Shown here piece by piece: positions 33,291 to 44,737 of a stretch of 64,000 nt of DNA. Positions within the stretch are counted from its first letter, which is position 1. Every line of letters begins with the position of its first letter. The position numbers were made by a program, and so were the translations under genes. The notes beneath the pieces were generated by a model. It saw only the letters and a program-made list of their open reading frames with translations, made no database searches and was not told the DNA's origin. The DNA comes from Symsagittifera roscoffensis. Its lineage: Eukaryota; Xenacoelomorpha; Acoela; Convolutidae. The stretch is taken from positions 10,896,670 through 10,960,669 of the forward strand of contig NC_087062.1 of the NCBI RefSeq assembly GCF_963678635.1, in the 5' to 3' direction.

Positions 33291-33633
33291 AGTTTTATTG
33301 ATCTGTTTCTGAATCATCACTGCTTTTTACCAAAGATTGTTTGATTTTAACAAAGCAGTGACTTGATAATTTGTGTGGAGATAAATTGATACTGACGAGA
33401 GGTCGCTGTCACCTGTAGGATATTCTTATCTGATTATCGATTGTGTTTTGTGTGTTGATTATATCTTGTGGAAATTTTGTGATACCGTTATACTATACAA
33501 CAGGGTTGAGTTAGCATTATATCAATACTGAGCAGGCCCTGTGTGTAACTTTAGCTGAATCGCTAAGATTGTCATTGAGAAGTCTGAGAGACATTTTTGA
33601 TACCTACGAGATCGAAGAGGCAGCGGTAAGTAA

Positions 33634-34567
33634 TTTTGAAAATCAACGAATTTAATTCCAACTCAAGATCATCAAGACCTCTCTTGGATCTTTAACCATT
33701 TTCGAATCATTTAGGTCTTAATTACTTTTTATCAAGACTTATTCTTACTTGAATTAAATTTTATTGTATTCATTTAAAAACAGATCATCAACACTATCTT
33801 TGAAAATCTAAATTTTAATCTCCAATCCAAAGCCTAATTTTTTTCTGACCTTGTATTTTATTTTAACTTTATATTCCCTTGGATCACTTCACATATTTAC
33901 TCCCACCTCCCAAACTAGTGTCGAACGAACTCAAGCGTTGATTCATTCACTCTTCAACCTTCTTGTACGACCAAGGATAAACTGAATTTTTTCCAACAAA
34001 CTAACCGTTCAGACAAGACTAAACAGTGAAGAACTTTGGTTACTCATCCATCACTTGCACCCTACCTCTTAAATGACCCAGGCCTAGAACAAATCTTGGA
34101 ACAAGTTAAAACTAAAATAGTCTCTATTAACCTACTGTTGTTCTAATTATACCTGAACCTTTTGAATTTATACAATTTTCTCCAACACTCGATCTCATAT
34201 CAATCCCCATTTAGATAAAACTAAGTTTACTTAAGGTCACTTTAAGCTACTGTAAGGAAGGTCATATTCGCTTGAGTGCAATAGAAAAGACCGTTCTATT
34301 GGATTGATATATTCTCCCCCACCCGTCTTGCCACGACAATATACCGCGATGATTAAGATAACCTCACAAAAAGCGTAAGAAGTAACAGTTTAGTAAATAA
34401 AAATCGACACCTGGATTTTGCATTAATCACTCTAACACTTAGAACATGATTTTAATGGGAAAAAAACAAATAATAATTCCCTATAATTGTTTGTTTAAGA
34501 TTTCTACATACGACCTCCTTATTACAACACAAAAACACAAAATAGTGTATATTACTAAGCAAAAAAC
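33634..34567 (+). repeat. Family A partial copy A5 (middle part)
   Basis: The sequence matches about 18730-19685 of copy A1, with a short deletion near 33870. It begins at the end of the solo-like leader block. At AAAAAACT it joins a truncated SLC22 exon 2, a junction with a few bases of microhomology. Confidence 0.75.
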
Positions 34568-36340
34568 TGTTAATGTTAACATTGAAGTGTGAAATGTTTT
34601 AAAAAGGTCAAGTAAACTCGCCTTCGTAACATTTTCAGAATTTTGGGTCGATCTTTTTCTTTCGAATAAGTCAACACTAACATTTGAAATACTTTCACTT
34701 TTGACACTATTTTCGTTTTCGAATGCAAAGTCAATCAAACAAGGGTCCTTTTTGTTAATTTTTGCTATTTCTCTGAGACGTTTTTGACTTTTTTCAAACC
34801 TGCCAACAGAATGAAGCCATCGCCCACTTTCGGGCATTAAGAAAAAATGGAGCGGAACATATAAAAATGCAGGTACAGCCATCACAATAAGCTTTAATTT
34901 CCACGAAATTTCGAAAATATATCCAACAGTTATACATGAAAACTCTCCGGCGAAAATCAATAAACTAGATGTAATTGCAACAAGTGCAAATCGAGATTTC
35001 TCGACACTTTCGCTCAAAATCAAAAAATCAAGAGCGAAAGTCAGAACGCAAAAACCGACTATAAATCTGCAAGTTATATACAAGTAGATGCTGGAGGCAA
35101 AAGCGTTTAACGTTGTGCTAGCAGTTAGCCCGATCAAAAGCCCGAATGAAACCCACTTTCGCCCAAACCGGTCGCTCAAAGTCCCAGTCACGAAGCAAGA
35201 AATAAAGTATCCGACCCAATAAATTGAATTTGACAGTGAGTTCAAACTTTTCCGACCACCACAAGCTAAGTCAAAGTTACTGACTATTGAACTTTCTTTG
35301 TTTTTATATTCGTATTTAGGACAGTTGTCAACGCAAACGTTGTCAAATAAAGTGTCATCATGACTGTCAGAATAGCTTGCTTCTGATTTTATGACAAAAA
35401 AACTTCAATTTTCTCAATATTTAGCCGGAATAACACCTAAAATAACGAATAAAGTTTTTATCTATCATTATTTTATAGGGTGTAGAAAAACCTAGAAAAA
35501 ATACATCACCTTTGTGTTTTACAGATTTATTGCCGTCTTCTAACAGTCAGTTCAAACGGGGTTTTCTTCTCAAGTAATTAATTTTAAATTTTCTTGTTTT
35601 GGCTTTGCTTACTATAAAATCCTTTAAGCTAAAAGCAAAAAAAAAGTTTCACTTCAAATTATTAGTTCTTTTGGAAAAAAAATCAATTATGGATCGGTAT
35701 AATTGAAGCGGAAAAGAAACAAAAACCTAAAATAAAATTCTAAACTCCGGATGAAAATTGAAGTCCCTGGCTCAAAAGTCTTGAACCTCTCCCGATACAT
35801 TCATCTGACAGTAAGAGTCCACTTTTTGACCAACAAAAACTGGAACGTGAGCCTGCCATCCAAAATACGCAGAGATGTACGTTGACAGTAGAAAAATTAT
35901 GAGCTGAGCCTTCCAAAGTTGCCCGTTTTTTCCAAATTTGAGTCAAAATCATTATTGCTAGCCTCCCTCATCATCATGTGAACCAAGGTAAACGAAATTT
36001 AACGTTGATAAAAGAGTGTTGATGTTGACTGTTTTAAAAAATTCAATTATAAAACTTAATCAAAAAATGGATGTCTATGGGCAAAAGCTACAAATTTAGA
36101 CAGCCCAAAAACAAAATTTGCCGCAAAAACTAACTTAGCTATGAATACAAGCGACAATTTGTATTTCATTTGTTCGATAACTGTTTGCTTCACAAAACTT
36201 GCACCATTCAAAACAACATTCACGTGAGAAATACAAGACAATGCCGAGCCAAAGTTCTTCTGACCTAAATTCGGCCAGCTAGACTTTCGGCATTTAAACA
36301 AAGTCGCCATTTGGAGGATGTACAATAAATGGTAAGTTTA
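34567..36340 (-). pseudogene. Truncated SLC22 pseudogene (copy d)
   Basis: This is a second copy of the transporter locus on the minus strand. Exon 2 starts at 35382 after a conserved CAG|AAGC acceptor. It is open through GTLSDRFGRKW and PESGRWLHSVGRFEKS, but is cut at 34567 just after HTSMLTLT. It therefore lacks helices 7-12, and the frame runs into family A DNA. Exon 1 (about 35977 down to 35745) has the same one-base deletion in the NFGRAQL codons and the same lost donor as copy c. The upstream candidate exon (36056-36325) keeps GCAAGT where the intact locus has GTAAGT. It cannot make a transporter. Confidence 0.85.
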
Positions 36341-38336
36341 TGTAGGTGTTTTGCTGTCAACTACAAAACTGTTGAGAACCATTAAAATCATAGCACTTGA
36401 CTTTCAACTTTGAGGCCCTCAGTTCCTGTATTTGATCCGTTCACATGGGACTGAAAGCGTGCGTGTGGGGGCTACCAAGGCGAAAGTTTGTGATTCCTGC
36501 TTTGACCGACTTGAACAAAATTTGTATGTTTAAAAACCAAACAAAGATTAGACAGTTAGATAAGAAAAAATCAACAAAATGATACACAAATTGTTAAAAA
36601 ATAGCATGATTCCACGTCTGAATATGTCCAACCAAATCATGTTGATAATAAAGCTAAAACCAGCTCACAACCAGGACGTCAAACCAAATCTCTGCATTGC
36701 AAAGGGAAAAAGCAGACTACAATGATTATTCATCTAAAAAAGAATTCATGCAGTGAATTTCTAATCTTTACTAGAAGAACTGCAAAACATAGAGCCATAA
36801 AATTGATTTCCAGGCCGTATATTTCTGAAACTACGCAGAATTAGTGATGTACATGAACTCCTAGTCGACAAAAAAACTTAAATATACCTCAAAATCTCAA
36901 AACTCCAAAACCTGCAGTAATTCTATAAAAAAATTTCAAGAAAAAATTAGTTAGTAGAAAGCATTTAATCATTAACTTCTATAAAAACAAATAGTTACTT
37001 GTTTCTCGAGGAATTTTTTTGTTTTTGTTCTTCTTCAGCTAATATAAAAATCATAATTTGAAAATCAACGAATTTAATTCCAACTCAAGATCATTGAGAC
37101 CTCTCTTGGATCTTTAACCATTTTCGAATCATTTAGGTCTTAATTACTTTTTATCAAGACTTATTCTTGCTTGAATTAAATTTTAATCTATTCATTTAAA
37201 ACCAGATCATCAACAATATCTTTGAATTTCTAAACTTTAACCTCCAATCCAAAGCCTATTTTTTTCTGACCTTGCATTTTATTTTAACTTCATATTCAGA
37301 TCATCAAGGTTTCCTTGGATCACTTCATATATTTACTCCCATCTCCCAAACTAGTGTCGAACGAACTGAAGCGTTGATTCACTCTCCAACCATCTTGTAC
37401 GACCAAGGATTAACTGAAATTTTTCCAACAAATTAACCGTTCAGACAAGACTAAACAGTGAAGAATTTCGGTTACTCAACCATCATATGTACCCTACCTC
37501 TTAAATGACCCAGGCCTAGAACAAATCTTGAAACAAGTTAAAATTAAAGGAGTCTCTAATAACCTACTGTTCTTCTAATTATGACTGAACCTTATGAATT
37601 GATAAAATTTTCTCCAACACTCGATCTCATATCGATCCCCATTTAGATAAAATTAAGTTTACTTAAGGTCACTTTAAGGTACTGTAAGGAAGGTCATATT
37701 CGCTTGAGTGCAAAAAAAGACCGTTCTATTGGATTGATATATTCTCCCCAACCCGTCCTGCCACGGTAATATACCGCGCTGATTAAGAAAACCTCACAAA
37801 AAGCGTAAGAGGTAACATTTTAGTAAATAAAAAATGACACCTGATTTCGCATTAATCACTCTAACACATAGACAATGTGTTTAATGGGAAAATGAGCAAA
37901 TAATAATTCCCTATAATTGTTTAATTAAGATCTCTACATACGACCTCCTTATTACAACACAAAAACACAAAATAGTGTACATTACTAAGCAAACAACTAA
38001 CCACATACATAGACGATGCCTTAATACAATCAGACACAACAAAAAAGTGTTCAAACTTTAGAAAAAAAAACACTTCAAGTTTTATACTAAAAAACATGAA
38101 AGCAGCCACAGACAAATCAATCATTTCCTCACTAGCATTAAATTTTGGGACATATCATTGAAAGACGAACAATTACATCTCTAAAATCACAAAAAGATTC
38201 AGTTCTAAAGCTACAATCACCAACTAATGGAAAAAAAAATACATTATTTTCTTGTAATGCAAGTTTTTTTCAGCAAAAATGTATGTAAAAGGCAATTATA
38301 TTTTAGACCATTCAAAACATCCTACGGCAACAAAAT
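36341..38336 (+). repeat. Upstream spacer and family A copy A4
   Basis: 36341-36530 matches the SLC22-upstream spacer (GTAGGTGTTTTGCTGTC onward). It then jumps directly to family A at AAAACCAAACAAAG, missing about 1 kb (the (CT)n run and the LTR-like segment) relative to 21140-22120. Family A continues to CATCCTACGGCAAC. Divergence from units 1 and 2 is a few percent. Confidence 0.75.
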
Positions 38337-38848
38337 AACTTTAAATGGACAATAGAACATCACAAACGTTTCGATGAAATTGAAAAGCGCTTTAGCGAAA
38401 AAGATTCAAATACTACCACAGACCCAAATTAACTATTTTATGCAATGTGCGACGCATCCAACAATGGAATTAGCGCAGCAATTCTACAATTTCATCAAAA
38501 AAATAAACAAAATGAATTTAATATCTGCAAATTCAAGACAAGCAGAACTACGACTCAAGCTGAACTACGACTCTCTACATTATGAGAGAGTGTACAGCAA
38601 TATTATATACACTAACAGGATACGAATTTTTAGTCCTTGGATCAAAACATCCAACAATTTTATTTACCGGTCACAAAGCTATCATAATTCTCTTTACACA
38701 GAATTCTAATCGCAATCATAGAGTACATATATTTGAGTTTTTTGAAATATTGCAACTTGCATTTACTCTCGACGGCAGATAAAAAAAATGCCTTACCAGA
38801 TACGAGTACTAGAAACGTCCCACAGGAACTAATTACACGAAAAACAAC
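38337..38848 (+). pseudogene. Ty3/gypsy RNase H fragment, copy R3
   Basis: Diverged third copy of the RNase H fragment, with the same stop after DPN and the same TGHK change. The downstream part here reads clearly as KKNALPDTSTRNVPQELIT, the conserved tail after RNase H in Ty3/gypsy pol, which confirms the family. Confidence 0.8.
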
Positions 38849-39426
38849 AGTTATAATACAGCTAGAAAAGAAAAAACAACAAAATGATACACAAATTGAA
38901 AAAAAATTAGCGTGATTCCACGTCTGAATAAGTCTAACCAAATCTTGTTGATAATAAAGCTGAAACCAGGTCACAACCAGGACGACAAACCAAACCTCTG
39001 CATTGCAAAGTGAAAAAGCGGACTACAACGATTATTTATCTACAAAAGAATTCATGCAGTGAAAACTATTCTTTACTATATGAACTGCAAAAAATAGAGC
39101 CGTAAAATTGATTTCCAAGCCTTATATTTCTAAAACTACGCAGAATTAGTTATGTACACGATAACCTAGTCGACAAAAAAACTTATATATACCTCAAAAT
39201 CTCAAATTCCGAAATCTGCAGTAATTCTATAAAAAATTTCAAGAAAAAATTAGTTAGTAGAAATCATTTAATCATTAACTTCTATAGAAACAAATACTTA
39301 CTTGCTTCTCGAGGAATTTTTCTGTTATTGTTCTTCTTCAGCTAACATAAAAATCTTAATAAAAAAATCAACGAATTCAATTCCAACTAAAGATCATTAA
39401 GACCTCTCTTGAATCTTTAACCATTT
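38849..39426 (+). repeat. Family A partial copy (5' third) next to the full element
   Basis: Same partial copy and same junction as 24438-25016 and 29161-29738. It ends at TTAACCATTT. Confidence 0.75.
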
Positions 39427-42400
39427 ACCATAGTAACGAAAAAGTATTGCGAAGGAGGGTAGGAATATTCTGGAATTTTTATTTTTAAAATTTTGATTGA
39501 AGAGTGAATATTTCTGAGAAATAGAAAAAGACGGCCATTTTGACTGAAAGGGACGAAAAAATAGAACAACGACAAATATTGTGGAAAACGGTCGCACAAG
39601 AGACGAGAAGTACGAAGGCTCTTATCGTGGCAACAACACACGATAAGACTCTTAGCAGTGGATATTAGTGGAGAAGGAAGCTGGAGTGGGGAAGGAATAT
39701 TCCACGGAACCCTCCCGTGCCACAAATTGGGAGAGATATTAGCGTTATCTCGGGAAGATTACGGAAGCGGAGGCTTGGTCCCCCAGAGACTGTTGTATGT
39801 GAAGGGACTATATAAAACTGACTTTGTAGCTACTTGGATGTCGTAGAACTTTGAATTAACACCGGTATTTTTTGATATTTTAGAATATGAGTAGCTAGAG
39901 AGAGGAAAGGGTCAATCCATCTCCAATGGATTTAATATAGAACTGTCACACAAAAACATATTAAAATAGGTTGTTCGAGCCGTGTTTTTAATAGCAATCA
40001 CGTAGTCTGAGGATCCGAGACTCAGCTATGTGGTTGTGTTCGCATGTAAACGAAAGCTGATCAAAAGTCGTTTGACTGATGGCCTAAAAATAGTAACTTT
40101 TTACTTCGCCCTAATCAGACCAGAAAATCAACTGGCAAGGTCGAGACGGTGAAAAACGAGTAGGATTAAGGTAACTGACGCCTGCCAGTCGTTAATAGGT
40201 ACTTTTTCTACGCTCCGTCGCTGTGTAGTATTTGGGCGAATGTTACATAGACGTTTTTATGGCGCTCCTGGGTGGGCCTGTCAAAGGCATAAGACCATCA
40301 TGATCAGCAAGCGTTTCAGCGACGAACCCTCCGCTCCGAGCGTATGCCCGAGTTAGAGGCCTTCATGACCGTTATTGTACTAGGGGGAAGGTGCGTACCC
40401 TCCGTCTAGTACTATTTAGCTTTTTAACTTAGTTAACACCAAAAATTCCGGGGGCCGGAGGGTTAGGTGGGAAATCTAGAGCCCGCTTGTCCCGAGGTCC
40501 CAGGACCAAAAACAATTAAAGAGAAAGCGTAAAACCAAACAAAAATAGTGTATAACCAAGAAAAAGCCAAAAACAATTTTATTTGAAAACAAAAAAGTAC
40601 AAAAAACAGTAAAAAATCCAAAAAAGACCAAAAACAAAAAAAAACATTAAGTGACAGTTTATATGTTATTTCCGGACGAGATGTGATCTGACTTTCCCAT
40701 TTTCTGTTGTTTCAGATTGATTTATATCTTTTATGATAGAAAGATTGTGTAATTTGGTGAAGGGTTGGGTACCCTTCCCTTGAGTGTAATTTGAGTGTTT
40801 AAGCACGTTAATGGTGATTTTGCCGGTGACCGGAGGGTAGAGTGGCAAGCTGACCGACGTATTCCTCCTTCATCAGGGACATAGGGTTAACATCCACAAC
40901 GACTGTTGGGTATCGTTGAGACAATTTTAGTATCGTTCGGGTACTATTTCATTAAAACTTAAGTGGTGGGGGGCACGATTGGCGCGGTCCGATTGTACCC
41001 TCCGTCGATCACAAATTTCCGAGTTAAGGGTCTTAATTCGCGTATTTTGGTGCAAAGGAGGGTATAGTAATATTCATTAACGACTGCTAATAGATTATTG
41101 TCCTTACTATATATTACTTATCTCCTATTTAGACCCAAGAAACACCCAAATTTTGTCGAAAATTACTGATTTTTGACAAAGTATAGACCCCCAAATTCTT
41201 GGATATCCGAGCTTTTCCGAACAGCAAAAAGCTTTTTTATAGGGAGTAGCTACGTAGTTCGATCGCCCTAACTAAAGAAACCGCGTGAGAAAAGACTCAG
41301 TAAAAGTTGGAAAAAACCAAAACTTTTTGGTCAAAATTTCGATAATTTTCTGAATTTTGTCAATCTGTTTTGGGGATCGAGTTTTTGAGTTTTTAGCTTT
41401 AGAGCAATAAAATTTTTTGTATTAGGAGCGCGCTAACATAATGTGCTCGGCTGCCAGAAAAGTTCTTGAGTAACCCTCCGATTAGCTCCGTGGATAGAGC
41501 TAACGACTTAAGGATTGGAAAAGGAAGGAATCGGAGGGTCCAAATTTGATAGTTATTGGCCAAATTTTTGTCTCCAAACCAGTTTTGGTCCGGTTTTTTG
41601 CATTATTCCAGTGCCGTACAGGGCTTCTACGCTTGTTTCAATTATTTTTAGGCACTTTCAATAGGAATTGCGGAAAAAGTTTCTCAGAACCTACATAGGT
41701 GGTGAAAAAAGCCCATTTAGACAAACACGTTTTTGGCAATTTCTCAAAGACTAGCCAACTGATCGGGATAATTTTGGTACCATAAGTCGACGTTTTGAAC
41801 CATTTTTTCGGATCGCAATCGTTTTTGGGTTGATAATCTCGGAAAAGAAAAATTGTTTAGAATTGGTTGGCTCGGAGGGTATAAATCACAGGTAACCCTC
41901 CGAGCGGCAGAAAATTTTATCAAAACACCTTTTTATCCAACTGAGAAGGTTAACCGTGTCAGCCAACCTAGTTTTAAGTTAGGTGGACCGCTTTTGGAGA
42001 CTTTATCGCGGTAACATAACCTTTTTTCTTGATTTTTGGGGTACCCTCCGAGGTAACCCTCCGGAGTCAGCTAAACACCTTAGCAACCCTCCTTAGTGGA
42101 AAATTTCCACGAGATCATCCAAAGAAGTTAAAACAGCCCTCCATAGAGAATTTAGCTTGTTTTGACGCTTCCTGAAGTTAATTGAAGGCCCTTCTAAGTG
42201 AGGTTCAGAAATTTGAAAATTTTGGAGGTACCCTCCGAAGTAACCCTCCGGAGCATATTAAGCATCTTATTGACCCTCCTTAGTAAATTTAGGGGGACCC
42301 TCCGAAGTAACTTGGGTGATTAAGGTACCCTCCGAAGTAACCCTCTGAGGTAGGCTAAGTGTCTTAACAACCCTCCGAAGTAACCCTCCGGAGTGACTTA

Positions 42401-43393
42401 AACTTCTTAGCAACCCTCCTTGTTAGGAACTTGAGGAAACCTTCTGTGGCAATTTGGGAGACGGGAAATATCCAGTTAATAAAGATCATATTAGGATATA
42501 AGGCGTGCTTATTAGGATCATAGGAGCCCATTTTGACCCGGAAATTCGTGATCAACTTTGGATTCTAGATCGGGTGTATCAGAAATACCCGAACAAAATT
42601 TTTTTTTTATTGTGATTTTGGTTGTGTGGTTGCCTTGAGCTGCTTAATAGGAACGTTCGGGCAATCCGGGAACAAATAAAAGAAGACCTCGGTGAGTCTA
42701 TTAGGCAAATACACACTCACTTGAGAAAGAAAGTTGTTCCCTGCTCTCGTGCACTTGGAGCGTTCCGGGTGTGGGGGAGCTTTTTCATAGACTTTAGAAA
42801 TTTTTGATCAGAGGTTGCCTTGAGCTACTTAATAGGACAGCTCGGGCAATCACAGGACACCTAAAAGAAGACATCGGTGGGTGTATTAGGCAAATACACA
42901 CTCACTTGAGAAGACTGTGTCCTGGGCTTCGTTCTTTCGGATCGTTCCGATTGAGGGAAGTCTTTTTCTTTAAGACTAAGTTTTATTGATCTGTTTCTGA
43001 ATCATCACTGCTTTTTACCAAAGATTGTTTGATTTTAACAAAGCAGTGACTTGATAAATTGTGTGGAGATAAATTGATACTGACGAGAGGTCGCTGTCAC
43101 CTGTAGGATATTCTTATCTGATTATCGATTGTGTTTTGTGTGTTGATTATATCTTGTGAAAATTTTGTGATACCGTTATACTATACAACAGGGTTGAGTT
43201 AGCATTATATCAATACTGAGCAGGCCCTGTGTGTAACTTTAGCTGAATCGCTAAGATTGTCATTGAGAAGTCTGAGAGACATTTTTGATACCTACCAGAT
43301 CGAAGAGGCAGCGTTAAGTAATTTAACTTGAACTTGTTGCGGTACTAGTGCATCGCCATAAAATAATAAGAATATTGTTATTTGTCACAAAGT
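39427..43393 (+). mobile_element. LTR/leader block of the giant Ty3/gypsy element (5' end)
   Basis: This is the 3.9-kb block attached to the gag-pol gene. It has a TATA box at 39809-39817. A leader of about 3.5 kb follows with no credible ORF: interspersed ACCCTCCG/CGGAGGGT motifs (about 40326-42425) and the duplicated structured unit (42629-42980). Unit stems are at 42668-42675 with 42734-42741, and 42853-42860 with 42917-42924. Similarity to the solo-like copy ends at 43324, which is the best estimate for the LTR/internal boundary if the whole block is an LTR. No matching 3' LTR lies in this window. I could not identify a primer-binding site with confidence. Confidence 0.7.
39809..39817 (+). 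promoter_or_regulatory. TATA box TATATAAAA, candidate promoter of the giant element
   Basis: Third copy of the conserved TATA box, about 3.58 kb upstream of the gag start. If used, it gives a leader far longer than typical for Ty3/gypsy elements. Confidence 0.55.
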
Positions 43394-44737
43394 ATGCAGC
43401 GCAGGGACTCGTTAGGATGGACTACTAAGATTCCCAGGCTGACCAAGGGCAGAACGCGAAAATTTAAAACTAGGCGTAGCCAGTCCTCGTTTAGCAGCGC
43501 CTCCGACGTGTTTGCTGAAAACGAATCGACTGAGGGTCAACCTGATCTTTCAGTGAGCGAAATGAAACTAAGGAGCGAGAGAAACCTCGATGGCGATCAA
43601 GGGCGGAGCGCTGAGGCCGGAACCTCGAGCGAAACGCTTGTGGACCCCTTTGACGAAGGGGAACGGACGCTCATTCGACCCGACTTTGAGCCGAGCGAGG
43701 ACCTCGAGCGGGAGGAAGTTGAGAGGACGGAGGAGACCTCAGAGCGTTCCGAGGTCGAGCCGCGAGAGGAAGTGTTATTCAAGGGAATGTCCAAATCAGA
43801 GACCAAGAGTCATAGGTGGAGGAGAGAAAATTCACATTCAGCTAATACCCACTCATCCCTGGCCAAGCAGAGCAACAACGCGATGATGTCGAGTATAAGC
43901 CCGAGTGAAGAACAACTAGGTTCGAAGGCAAAGAAGAGCTGGAAGTCTTTGTACGATGAGCGCATGGCGTCACTACGAACTGAAGGTTTATCTTCCAGTT
44001 ATGACTACCCGGAGATAACCCATCCGGATGTGAACTTCACACCGTGCCCAAGGAACGACATGAGCAGGAAGGCGTCGTCCGCCTCGCCGACCAGGCCCAT
44101 GTCAGATGGGATAACGATGGGAGCGTCATCAACGTTCGACAGATTGATGACGTCGATGAGCAAGCAAAAAGGCGGTGCGTCATCAAGCACCAGGCTACAG
44201 CCGCAGTTGACCTCATCTTCTTTGGGACTAACCCCGCCATTTGGGGCCACTGGCGATATAAGTGACATGTTCGCTGGCGTAATGAATGGTCTGGATGAAC
44301 TGAGACGGGACATGACTAAGAGAATAGATCAGGTTGACGAGAGAGCTCACCAGGGTCGAGAGAATCTGAGAGATGAACTAACGCACGTGAAGTCGCAGGC
44401 GAGGGTTGATCAGGCTCAATTGATTCGCAACACCGATCAATGCCTGGCGGAGAGCCTGGCACAGGCAAACAAGGAGTCACAGGAAAGAGAGGCTAGGATG
44501 ACGAGGGAGATCGAGCGATTGTTGAACGATCATGATAGTACTTACGCCCACACGATGACTAGCCTGGAAAAAAGGTTAGATGCCAAATCTGACTTAATGA
44601 TGCGGAAGCTTGACGCAATCTTGAATGAGAGCAATTGGGAGGAGCGTTCAAACCCAAGGGAGCGCTCACGCCATGCGAATGATGGAGATGGTACGGGCAG
44701 CTATGTTGACGAGAACGAACTACGAACCGAGGAATAG
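43394..44737 (+). pseudogene. gag N-terminal region of giant gypsy element
   Basis: The first ATG is at 43394 (MQRRDSLGW); the frame extends four codons upstream without another ATG. The N-terminal 250 residues are charged and Ser/Glu-rich. Residues of about 300-420 form a long predicted coiled coil (DELRRDMTKRIDQVDERAH onward), suitable for particle assembly. The frame stops at 44737, while homologous-looking sequence continues in another frame from about 44700 (PRSAPSRPGWTNPVPP). I read this as a one-base frameshift that breaks an originally continuous gag. G+C content is clearly higher than in the surrounding A+T-rich DNA. Confidence 0.75.

Larger units (their letters stand above)
29739..33636 (+). 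repeat. Leader/LTR block of giant gypsy element without gag-pol (solo-like copy)
   Basis: This 3898-base block is about 98% identical by eye to 39427-43324, with a constant offset of 9688 at both ends. Here it is not followed by gag-pol but joins family A at 33634. That makes it either a solo LTR of unusual length or a truncated element. The flanks are not a simple target duplication: a family-A stretch of about 65 bases (ACGAATT ... TTAACCATTT) lies on both sides, in diverged versions. Contents: TATA box 30121-30129, about 22 interspersed ACCCTCCG/CGGAGGGT motifs (30638-32735), and a duplicated 185-base structured unit (32941-33290). No credible protein is encoded. Confidence 0.8.
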
